Positions 1 to 5,742 of a DNA stretch of 10,007 bases are shown here, in pieces. A program made the position numbers and the translations under genes. The DNA lies in NCBI GenBank assembly GCA_903871715.1, contig CAIQHW010000062.1, positions 1 to 10,007 of the forward strand, given 5' to 3'. Every line of letters starts with the position of its first letter. Position 1 is the stretch's first letter. The notes beneath the pieces are model-generated. The model saw only the letters and a list, made by a program, of their open reading frames with translations, was not told where the DNA came from and did no database searches. The stretch comes from an uncultured bacterium (GTDB lineage Bacteria; Bacteroidota; Bacteroidia; Chitinophagales; CAIODY01).

Positions 1-643
1 AAGCAATTTCAACAGCAATAGATGAAGTAGTAGATGCAATTGTTGCCTGAATTCTTTTTTGATTCACACCATAACCCAATTGCACCAACGAACTTTTATT
101 CAAACGGATGTAAGGGATTTTTCTTTTGATGGCTTCCTCAACAATAGAACCAGTCGATGGTCCAAGGCGTTCGTCTTCACGAAGCTCTTTCATTTTTTGA
201 ATATCGTCCGTTAAATCATACGGCACATTATCGGCTAATGCTTGCGCAATTTTTACCGCAGCTTTTGCTGCATAAATGCCTGCACTTTCTTCGTAATAAC
301 TAAACACCACATGATAAATGCCAGGTGTGGAAGTTTCACGAGTGCGCCCGAAACCAACGTCCATTCCTGCCAGCGTTTGAATTTCTAAAGCTATGTGTTC
401 AATCACATGCCCCATCCAGGTGCCTTCTTTCACTCTCATAAAAAAACCACCATCGCAGCCTTCGCTGCAACGATGCGATTGCATCGAGGGCATCAAGGCT
501 TTTAATCGTTCTAAAAACCCCGGAATTTTATCCGTTGGCTTTTGTTCCATGTCTTCCAAATCTAATCGCATTACAATCAGCTTGTGACGGCGCACTGACC
601 AATAGTTTGGCCCTTTCATTACTTTGATGTCGATGATATTCAT
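1..643 (-). CDS. cphA: Cyanophycin synthetase, N-terminal part (cut by window edge)
   Basis: Partial gene; 214 codons read from ATG at 643 to the left edge, with no stop. Cyanophycin synthetase polymerises aspartate and arginine, using ATP, into the storage polymer cyanophycin in the cytoplasm. The N-terminal domain shows GPNYWS (11-16), RLDLE (26-30), IPGFLERLKAL (40-50), HRCSEGCDGGFF (57-68) and EGTWMGHVIEHIALEIQ (73-89). It is followed by LGPSTGSIVEEA (160-171), where the ATP-grasp module begins, and QLGYGVNQKRIQATI (188-202). These blocks match the family closely. H79, E82 and H83 form an HxxEH motif, known in some family members as a hydrolase site that trims polymer into primers. The ATP-grasp core and the Mur-ligase-like domain lie outside the window, so completeness cannot be judged. 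A cyanophycinase gene often neighbours cphA in this phylum; none is visible here. Confidence 0.95.
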   Translation of the reverse strand, partial: MNIIDIKVMKGPNYWSVRRHKLIVMRLDLEDMEQKPTDKIPGFLERLKALMPSMQSHRCSEGCDGGFFMRVKEGTWMGHVIEHIALEIQTLAGMDVGFGRTRETSTPGIYHVVFSYYEESAGIYAAKAAVKIAQALADNVPYDLTDDIQKMKELREDERLGPSTGSIVEEAIKRKIPYIRLNKSSLVQLGYGVNQKRIQATIASTTSSIAVEIA

Positions 644-667
644 TACTTATTTTATTTTGAGTAAGTA
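644..667 (-). promoter_or_regulatory. Hairpin immediately upstream of the cphA start
   Basis: The arms TACTTA (644-649) and TAAGTA (662-667) are perfect inverted repeats with a 12-base spacer. On the minus strand the 3' arm of the stem directly abuts the cphA ATG. It would lie in the 5' leader if transcription starts at the promoter proposed at 681-712. The stem is short and AT-rich, so its stability is doubtful and any role in translation control is inference. Confidence 0.3.
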
Positions 668-680
668 GATTTTATTTTTT

Positions 681-712
681 GAAAAGTACAAATCAATTTT
701 TGTGAAAGCAAA
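681..712 (-). promoter_or_regulatory. Candidate Bacteroidota promoter for cphA
   Basis: On the minus strand, TTTG (712-709) is followed after exactly 20 bases by TACTTTTC (688-681). The known Bacteroidota consensus is TTTG, 19-21 bases, TAnnTTTG. The only mismatch is the last base of the -7 element. Transcription would begin near 675 and leave a leader of about 30 bases. It lies in the 87-base gap after murI, the largest gap in the minus-strand block. Confidence 0.4.
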
Positions 713-730
713 AAATATTTTTCAAAAAAC

Positions 731-1552
731 CTAAGCTTCATTCCAAATATTCAGTTTCTGCAACTGAATATTTTCGCCATAAAAAAGTTGAGCAATTTGT
801 TGAAAAGCTGGTGTAAAATCAGAAACAAAAAATTGATGAGTGGCTTCATTTTTTTGCTGGTTCAATAAATTATTTTCAAACAATTTATCCTTTACCGCTT
901 GGGCTGTAATTTCACTAGAATCAAGCACTTTCACTTCATGATGATAAAATTCTTCGATAGTATTTTTTAAAATAGGGTAGTGGGTGCAAGCCAATACCAA
1001 CACATCAATTTTACGCAAAATTTTGTGACGCAAATATTCTTGCACCAGCAGTTGGCTGCCTTCGTGATGGCTAAATCCTTCTTCAATTAAATGTACTAAC
1101 AAAGGCGTTGCTAAGGAGTGAACATCAGCTACATGGTGGCTTTTCAACTTTGTTTCATACACATTTGAAGCTACTGTGCCTTTAGTGGCAATAATGCCAA
1201 TTTTATTTTTTGTAAAATTTTGCGCAACAAAATTTACCATCGGTTCAATCACATCTACCAATAAAATTTTATTGCCAAATTTATTTTTCAACTCCTCAAA
1301 AGCTGCTGCTGCTGCGGTGTTGCAAGCCACTACCACCATTTTACATTTTTTCTCCAATAAAAATTCGGTAATTTTTGTGGCATAATTTTTCACCACTTCG
1401 GTCGATTTGTCGCCATAAGGCAAGTGAATAGTGTCGCCAAAATAAATAGTGTTTTCGCTTGGCAATAATTTGCAAATGGCATCGGCAACGGTTAATCCGC
1501 CTACGCCTGAGTCAAAAATACCAATCGGATTTTGGGAAGAAATGGAGTTCAT
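731..1552 (-). CDS. murI: Glutamate racemase
   Basis: 273 residues, the usual family length. The enzyme interconverts L- and D-glutamate without cofactor, supplying D-glutamate for the peptidoglycan stem peptide in the cytoplasm. The substrate loop GIFDSGVGGL (11-20) carries D14 and S15. The first catalytic cysteine is C77 in ACNTA, and the second is C189 in ACTHYPIL, next to H191. YFGDTIHLPYG (37-47) is the conserved GDT-PYG loop; the H in place of the common R is, from memory, usual in Bacteroidota. An alanine run (80-84) follows the first cysteine and is encoded by a GCT/GCA repeat. The ATG at 1552 gives the normal short N-terminus before the DSG loop. It lies 27 bases after the rhomboid gene and probably shares its transcript. 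Identification is firm. Confidence 0.97.
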   Translation of the reverse strand: MNSISSQNPIGIFDSGVGGLTVADAICKLLPSENTIYFGDTIHLPYGDKSTEVVKNYATKITEFLLEKKCKMVVVACNTAAAAAFEELKNKFGNKILLVDVIEPMVNFVAQNFTKNKIGIIATKGTVASNVYETKLKSHHVADVHSLATPLLVHLIEEGFSHHEGSQLLVQEYLRHKILRKIDVLVLACTHYPILKNTIEEFYHHEVKVLDSSEITAQAVKDKLFENNLLNQQKNEATHQFFVSDFTPAFQQIAQLFYGENIQLQKLNIWNEA

Positions 1553-1579
1553 AATTCACACAAAATAAAAGAAACCCTT

Positions 1580-2437
1580 TTAAAAAAGCATTTGCTTTTT
1601 GGTTTTATTCCAATAATAAATCAAAAAGAAACCAAACAACATGCCGCCCAAATGCGCTATGTGAGCCACATTATCGCCAGGTACACTTCGCCAAGCCGAG
1701 AAAAATTCAATTGCTCCGTAAATCATCACAAAATATTTTGCACGAAGCGGAATGAAAAAATAAACGTAAATCATCGTGTTTGGAAATAAATATCCAAAAG
1801 CAAACAACACTCCGAAAACTGCGCCCGATGCACCAACCATGGGTCCAGCAAAGCGTTCATCGGCTATGCCTAAATGATTTTGATATTCGCCCAACACCGA
1901 TTTTACATCGTTTAATAAAGTTGGGTTGGCAGAATCATTTAACCAACTATTTAAAACGCCTTGATTAGAATTTAAAAATGGTGAAAATTCTATCAATTTA
2001 TTTTTAGAAATTAAATCTTGCAAAGCTATTGGTGATGGGTGATTCAAGAAATCGGCAACTGTTTGTTGTAAATGAAAATAGGTGTAATAATTTGCGCCAA
2101 TGTTGCACAACGCAGCACCAATGCCAGTAAAAAAATAGAACAACAAAAATCGTTTAGTACCCCACACATTTTCTAAAACCGAGCCAAACATCCAAAAGCT
2201 AAGCATGTTGAAAAAGATATGGTCGATGCTGGCGTGCATAAACATATAGGTTACAAATTGCCACACATGAAAGTGATTATTGGCAGGAAAAAATAAACCC
2301 AAATACTCCGCTAAATCAATGTGGTAAGCACTTTGAAAAACAAAAGTGGCTAAAAAGAAAATGCCATTGATGATTAAAATATTTTTTACGGCAGTGGGAA
2401 GCAAACTAAATTGTCGAGGACGATAATCATTCATCAT
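1580..2437 (-). CDS. Rhomboid family intramembrane serine protease
   Basis: 285 residues, with six predicted membrane segments at about 17-36, 62-90, 96-115, 199-216, 221-246 and 258-276. Rhomboids cut substrate proteins within the membrane using a Ser-His dyad. The catalytic serine is S204 in VGASGAVFG. The histidine is H262 in AHLGGMLFG, which fits the HxxGxxxG pattern. Segment 2 has MHASIDHIFFNM, with H73 and N77 in the positions that stabilise the oxyanion in GlpG. A loop of about 80 polar residues (116-198) separates segments 3 and 4 and is predicted to be periplasmic; it is absent from GlpG. The start may be either of two adjacent ATGs (2437 or 2434). It sits 21 bases after pyrH and 27 before murI. 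The substrate is unknown, and context does not reveal it. Confidence 0.93.
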   Translation of the reverse strand: MMNDYRPRQFSLLPTAVKNILIINGIFFLATFVFQSAYHIDLAEYLGLFFPANNHFHVWQFVTYMFMHASIDHIFFNMLSFWMFGSVLENVWGTKRFLLFYFFTGIGAALCNIGANYYTYFHLQQTVADFLNHPSPIALQDLISKNKLIEFSPFLNSNQGVLNSWLNDSANPTLLNDVKSVLGEYQNHLGIADERFAGPMVGASGAVFGVLFAFGYLFPNTMIYVYFFIPLRAKYFVMIYGAIEFFSAWRSVPGDNVAHIAHLGGMLFGFFLIYYWNKTKKQMLF

Positions 2438-2458
2438 TGATGTTGTTTTTGCAAATCA

Positions 2459-3160
2459 TTATTTTACGATAGTGCCAATTGGTTTGCCCAGCACCACTTC
2501 TAGCAAGTTGCCCGATTTATTCATATCAAAAACAATGATGGGCACTTTGTTTTCTTTGCACAAAGTAAACGCTGTCATATCCATTACCGATAAGTTTTTG
2601 CTTATACATTCGTCGTAAGAAATGGAAGTGAATTTGGTAGCTGTTTTATCTTTTTCAGGGTCGGCGGTATAAATGCCATCCACTCTTGTTCCTTTTAATA
2701 CTACATCAGCAGAAATTTCAACAGCTCGAAGCGCAGCGGCTGTATCAGTTGTAAAATAAGGGTTTCCAGTGCCAGCGCCAAAAATAACTACTCGTTTTTT
2801 TTCTAAATGTCGCACTGCTCTTCGGCGAATAAATGGCTCACAAATTTGTTCCATTTTTATCGCAGAAAGTAATCGCGTATAAACGCCAACTTTTTCTAAA
2901 CCACTTTGCACTGCCATGCCGTTTATTACTGTAGCCAACATGCCCATATAATCGCCTTGCACACGTTCAATGCCTGTTTCGGCAGCATTTAATCCACGAT
3001 AAATATTGCCGCCGCCAATCACAATTGCCACCTCAATTCCTGCATCCACCACTAACTTAATATCTTTGCAATATTGCATGATGATTTGATTATCAATTCC
3101 AAATTCTTTTTCGCCCATTAGGGCTTCACCACTGAGTTTGAGCAGGATTCGTTTATACAT
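2459..3160 (-). CDS. pyrH: Uridylate (UMP) kinase
   Basis: 233 residues from the chosen start. It phosphorylates UMP to UDP with ATP in pyrimidine nucleotide synthesis; the bacterial form is a hexameric amino-acid-kinase-fold enzyme. Visible motifs are KLSGEAL (8-14), GGGNIYRG (49-56), GDYMGMLAT (69-77), GTGNPYFTTDTAA (130-142) and VDGIYTADP (160-168). The reading frame extends to an ATG at 3241, but MYKRILLKLSGE is the canonical N-terminus and the family is about 235-240 residues long. A TACGTTTG promoter element at 3200-3193 also lies inside the extension. The start is therefore ATG at 3160. It is the first gene of the minus-strand block. The usual neighbours tsf or frr are not adjacent here. 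Confidence in the function is very high. Confidence 0.97.
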   Translation of the reverse strand: MYKRILLKLSGEALMGEKEFGIDNQIIMQYCKDIKLVVDAGIEVAIVIGGGNIYRGLNAAETGIERVQGDYMGMLATVINGMAVQSGLEKVGVYTRLLSAIKMEQICEPFIRRRAVRHLEKKRVVIFGAGTGNPYFTTDTAAALRAVEISADVVLKGTRVDGIYTADPEKDKTATKFTSISYDECISKNLSVMDMTAFTLCKENKVPIIVFDMNKSGNLLEVVLGKPIGTIVK

Positions 3161-3192
3161 ATTTGTGTTGGAAAATTTAAAATGAGTGGCTG

Positions 3193-3200
3193 CAAACGTA
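3193..3200 (-). promoter_or_regulatory. Candidate -7 promoter element for pyrH
   Basis: On the minus strand the sequence is TACGTTTG, a full match to the Bacteroidota TAnnTTTG element, 32 bases before the pyrH ATG at 3160. I see no good TTTG at the -33 spacing. It implies transcription starting near 3187 and so supports the shorter pyrH start. Confidence 0.5.
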
Positions 3201-3226
3201 CTAAAAAAAACGCAGAAATTGGGGTT

Positions 3227-3270
3227 CATTTTTTGTTTCAAAACAAAAAATCATTTTCGTTTCAAACAAA
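3227..3270. repeat. Imperfect tandem direct repeat in the divergent region
   Basis: CATTTT-TGTTTCAAAACAAA (3227-3247) recurs as CATTTTCGTTTCAAACAAA (3252-3270), 25 bases later. Both copies centre on GTTTCAAA. They sit upstream of both pyrH and the HesB/IscA gene, where two protein-binding sites could lie. Low complexity makes chance a real alternative. Confidence 0.35.
3228..3251. promoter_or_regulatory. Perfect inverted repeat, possible operator
   Basis: The 11-base arms ATTTTTTGTTT (3228-3238) and AAACAAAAAAT (3241-3251) are exact reverse complements separated by CA. With so small a centre it behaves as a near-perfect palindrome in DNA rather than a good RNA hairpin. It lies about 30-50 bases upstream of the pyrH -7 element. 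It is AT-only apart from one G and one C per palindrome half-set, so significance is moderate. Confidence 0.35.
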
Positions 3271-3297
3271 GCAAGGTTTTGATTGTTGTTTAATTTG

Positions 3298-3311
3298 GTG
3301 TAATTTTACAC
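3298..3311. promoter_or_regulatory. Inverted repeat GTGTAA-TT-TTACAC, possible operator
   Basis: Perfect 6-base arms (3298-3303 and 3306-3311) surround a TT centre, 66 bases upstream of the HesB/IscA gene. This is a typical shape for a dimeric regulator site, but I cannot assign it to a known regulator family. Confidence 0.3.
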
Positions 3312-3377
3312 ACGATTTCAAGCGTTGTTTTTTCTCAAAAAACTCACTTCTTGGAATTTAAAAATTGAATTTTGATT

Positions 3378-3704
3378 ATGATTTTCATTTCAGATAAAGC
3401 AAAACAACATGTGGTAGAACTGAAGCAGGAAGCGGGTTTAGACCAAAATTATTTTCTTCGGGTATCCGTTGTAGGCGGCGGTTGTAGCGGTTTAAGTTAT
3501 AAAATGGATTTTGATAACGAAACCAATCCAAAAGACCAAACTTTTGAAGACAAAGGCGTAAAATTAGTAACCGACATGAAAAGCCTTTTGTATTTGATGG
3601 ATACCGAATTGGATTACAGCGATGGATTAAACGGCAAAGGTTTCCAATTCGTCAATCCCAATGCCAGCCGCAGTTGTGGTTGTGGTGAAAGTTTTGCCGT
3701 ATAA
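3378..3704 (+). CDS. A-type iron-sulfur cluster carrier (HesB/IscA/ErpA family)
   Basis: 108 residues, the normal family length. Such proteins bind an Fe-S cluster or iron and hand clusters to apo-enzymes in the cytoplasm. The three ligand cysteines are present: C36 in VGGGCSGLSY, and C100 and C102 in SRSCGCGESF at the C-terminus. Other family signs are YLMDTELDYSDGLNGKGFQFVNPNA (in the region 72-96, conserved in its L-D-Y and GF-F-NPNA parts). The start is ATG at 3378; a TTG two codons earlier (3372) is possible but unnecessary. It stands alone, transcribed divergently from pyrH, with no suf or isc genes next to it. Sequence alone does not separate the IscA, SufA and ErpA roles, so no symbol is given. 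Confidence 0.93.
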   Translation: MIFISDKAKQHVVELKQEAGLDQNYFLRVSVVGGGCSGLSYKMDFDNETNPKDQTFEDKGVKLVTDMKSLLYLMDTELDYSDGLNGKGFQFVNPNASRSCGCGESFAV

Positions 3705-3791
3705 TTTTAGGTAGCTTTCTTCTTTTATTTTCTTACAAAAATTTTCTTTCAAAGTTGCTGATTTTAAAATTTTCAATCGGCAAGGTTGTTT

Positions 3792-3799
3792 TACATTTG
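3792..3799 (+). promoter_or_regulatory. Candidate -7 element for the GT-C glycosyltransferase gene
   Basis: TACATTTG is a full match to TAnnTTTG, and it ends only five bases before the ATG at 3805. The nearest -33-like sequence is TTTC (3771-3774), at a 17-base spacing, which is weak. If used, the transcript would start at or within a few bases of the ATG, making the mRNA leaderless or nearly so. Confidence 0.4.
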
Positions 3800-3804
3800 C
3801 GCCA

Positions 3805-5112
3805 ATGAAAAACACAAAATATTTTTTAGTAGTTGCTTACGCAGCCATCACAGCAGCTTTCAGCTATTTTGTAAAACCGACTTATGTTTATATTTCGATA
3901 GCCGCTTATGCTGGTTTGTTCGCCATTTATTTTTCAATACTCAAATTTTTTGATGATAAAGATGTGCAGTGGGCTTTGTACGCAGCCATTTTTATTCGCT
4001 TAATGTTGATTCCATCTTTCCCAAATTTTTCGTCCGAAATTTGGCGATATGTGTGGGATGGAAATTTGCAAGCCATTGGTTTCAATCCTTATTCACTTAC
4101 CCCAAAAGACTTGATGGACGGCGGTTTAAATACTTTTAAAAACTCAGGTAATTTATTTCATTTGCTCAATTCACCTCGTGAAATTTCTTTGTTTCCACCA
4201 CTGATGCAAGGCGTTTTTTATTTGTGTGCAAAAGCAAGTTTGGGTCATTTTCGATTAGCCATTTTGCTGATGAAAAGTGTGTTGGTGATTTCAGAAATTA
4301 TTTCGCTTTCCATCATTTTAAAATTGTTGCAAAAATTTTCATTGCCTGCAAAAAATATTTTTTGGTATGCTTTCAATCCATTAGTTATCGTAGAATTAAG
4401 CGGCAATGCGCATTTTGAGGCATTGATGTTGTGTTTATGGCTGGTCGCTTTTCAATATTATTTAGAAAACAAAACATTTCGAGCAACTATTTTTTTCGCC
4501 TTGTCCATCGCCACAAAAATCTTTCCCATCTTTTTGTTGCCACTAATTTTGTGTAGAAATAAATGGAAGCAAAATTTAAAATTCGCCGTTTTATTTTCCA
4601 TCATCACTGGGCTTGTTTTCTTTTTATACATCAACGATAATATGCTGCGACATGCCTATTCTACTGAATTGCAGCAATATTTTAATCAGTTTGAGTTCAA
4701 TTCGTTTTTGTTTTATTGGTTCAATTCTTTGATTCCCACATCGCTGCAACCCACAGGCGGTCGGCTGTTGAGTCGAATTTTAGTAACCATTCCGTTTTTG
4801 CTTTTTGTGTATTGGAGTTGGAAAAACAGACAAGAATCGTTGCAAAATTTTCTTCCAAAAGTTGTTATTTTTTGGATGCTGTTTTTGTTGTCATTCACCG
4901 TTATCAATGCTTGGTATATTACACCATTAGTGCTTTTGGCGGTTTTTGTTCCACTGCAAAGCATTTTGCTTTTTAGTGCTTTTGCCATGGCAAATTTGGT
5001 AATAGCGCAACAAGTAGAAAATGAAATTTTAAAACATTCCATCAACTCATTTTTCCTATTGATAGTGGGGTTAATTTTTTTCAAAAAAGATTTTAAACTT
5101 TTAAAATCTTGA
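3805..5112 (+). CDS. Polytopic GT-C fold glycosyltransferase (GT87/DUF2029-like)
   Basis: 435 residues with roughly ten hydrophobic membrane segments. GT-C enzymes move sugars from polyprenyl-phosphate donors to acceptors on the outer face of the cytoplasmic membrane. After the first segments comes SSEIWRYVWDGNLQAIGFNPY (76-96, key residues E78, R81, W84-D85-G86, N94-P95-Y96), the loop typical of GT87/mannosyltransferase-like proteins, with the catalytic acidic residue likely E78 or D85. FNPLVIVELSGNAHFEAL (190-207) and LSIATKIFPIFLLPLIL (233-249) are further family blocks, and NAWYITPLV (368-376) resembles the late WY-P motif. The last four bases overlap the TTG start of the next gene. Its last codons form half of a hairpin at 5087-5110. 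Donor and acceptor are unknown; a lipid- or glycan-mannosylation role is inference. Confidence 0.8.
   Translation: MKNTKYFLVVAYAAITAAFSYFVKPTYVYISIAAYAGLFAIYFSILKFFDDKDVQWALYAAIFIRLMLIPSFPNFSSEIWRYVWDGNLQAIGFNPYSLTPKDLMDGGLNTFKNSGNLFHLLNSPREISLFPPLMQGVFYLCAKASLGHFRLAILLMKSVLVISEIISLSIILKLLQKFSLPAKNIFWYAFNPLVIVELSGNAHFEALMLCLWLVAFQYYLENKTFRATIFFALSIATKIFPIFLLPLILCRNKWKQNLKFAVLFSIITGLVFFLYINDNMLRHAYSTELQQYFNQFEFNSFLFYWFNSLIPTSLQPTGGRLLSRILVTIPFLLFVYWSWKNRQESLQNFLPKVVIFWMLFLLSFTVINAWYITPLVLLAVFVPLQSILLFSAFAMANLVIAQQVENEILKHSINSFFLLIVGLIFFKKDFKLLKS
5087..5110 (+). promoter_or_regulatory. Perfect hairpin over the acpH start / possible terminator
   Basis: The arms AAGATTTTAA (5087-5096) and TTAAAATCTT (5101-5110) pair perfectly across the loop ACTT. 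The stem is formed by the final codons of the glycosyltransferase gene and includes the first two bases of the TTG start of the next gene. A run of six T (5114-5119) follows GAA. It could hide the acpH start until the upstream ribosome opens it, or act as a weak AT-rich terminator. Both roles are inference. Confidence 0.45.
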
Positions 5113-5693
5113 ATTTTTTAGCACACTTATTTTTGGCTTCGCCAGATGAAGATTTGATGATTGGAAATTTCATTGCCGATTCGGTAAAAGGAAAAAGTTA
5201 TTTGCAATTTCCGCATCGCATTTCAAAAGGAATTTTAATGCATCGTTTTATTGATGATTTTACCGATACTCATCCGTTGGTAAAAGCCAGCAATCGCTTG
5301 TTGCATACATATTTGCAGCGATATGCACCCGTGGCTTTGGATATTTTTTACGATTATTTTTTAGCTAAAAATTTTCAACAACATCACCAAAAATCTTTAG
5401 AAGAATTTGCAAAAAATACTTACCAAATTTTAGAAAAAAGAAAAGCAATTTTACCCGAAAAAAACCAAACCATTTTGCATTACATGAGCCAACAAAATTG
5501 GTTGGTAGGTTATGCAACAATTGATGGAATAAAACAATCATTAAATGGTGTAGCTCGTAGAAGCAGCTATGGACAAGTATTACAAGGCAGCGAAGTTTTT
5601 TTACTGAAACATGAAACCGAATTGAAAATCAATTTTGAAATATTTTTTGAAGAATTAAAAGCGAAAACAGAAGCCTATAAAAAAGCGATTTAA
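5109..5693 (+). CDS. acpH: AcpH-like acyl carrier protein phosphodiesterase (DUF479)
   Basis: 194 residues, matching the length of the E. coli enzyme (193). AcpH removes the 4'-phosphopantetheine group from acyl carrier protein in the cytoplasm; it belongs to an HD-phosphatase-like fold. Conserved features are MNFLAHLFLA (1-10), GNFIADSVKG (19-28, D24), GILMHRFIDDFTD (41-53, H45, R46, D49), APVALDIFYDYFLA (73-86, D78, D82) and the C-terminal NWL-Y and SL-G-ARR pattern. The start codon is TTG at 5109: it gives the canonical MNFLAH start, and no ATG is nearby. It overlaps the previous stop as TTGA and is probably translationally coupled. The true substrate in Bacteroidota has not, to my knowledge, been settled, so the activity is assigned by family. 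Confidence 0.88.
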   Translation: MNFLAHLFLASPDEDLMIGNFIADSVKGKSYLQFPHRISKGILMHRFIDDFTDTHPLVKASNRLLHTYLQRYAPVALDIFYDYFLAKNFQQHHQKSLEEFAKNTYQILEKRKAILPEKNQTILHYMSQQNWLVGYATIDGIKQSLNGVARRSSYGQVLQGSEVFLLKHETELKINFEIFFEELKAKTEAYKKAI

Positions 5694-5717
5694 GTTTTTA
5701 TTCCGTTGTTGAAATTC

Positions 5718-5725
5718 TATTTTTG
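5718..5725 (+). promoter_or_regulatory. Candidate -7 element for the MBL-fold hydrolase gene
   Basis: TATTTTTG fits TAnnTTTG, in the 49-base gap between acpH and the hydrolase, 17 bases before its ATG. There is no clear TTTG at the -33 position (only a T-run at 5695-5699). It may start a separate transcript for the downstream glycan genes. Confidence 0.35.
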
Positions 5726-5742
5726 TTGCTCAATTTTTTACC

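Noticed and set aside
455..486. Two GC-rich inverted repeats (GCAG/CTGC and CGATGC/GCATCG)
   Set aside because: Short stems inside the cphA coding region, where the codons for a conserved segment explain the sequence; no sign of terminator or RNA function.
1302..1315. GCTGCTGCTGCTGC trinucleotide repeat, possible phase-variable tract
   Set aside because: It encodes alanines after the catalytic cysteine of MurI in frame. The unit is three bases, so slippage would not shift the frame, and an alanine-rich stretch is normal here.
1532..1968. Two plus-strand frames opposite murI and the rhomboid gene
   Set aside because: They are antisense to well-identified genes, with composition typical of shadow frames.
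3729..3740. TTTCTTACAAAA also present at 9529-9540, both after stop codons and before promoter-like elements
   Set aside because: A 12-base AT-rich match in 10 kb is expected by chance; spacing to the promoter elements differs (63 and 42 bases) and the flanks do not match.
3761..3780. ATTTTAAAAT palindrome before the GT-C gene as a terminator
   Set aside because: A 10-base AT palindrome with no loop and no following T-run; it cannot form a credible terminator.
4713..5084. Minus-strand open frame of 123 codons opposite the GT-C glycosyltransferase
   Set aside because: It lies wholly antisense to a gene with clear family motifs and has no recognisable domain; it is a by-product of the codon pattern.
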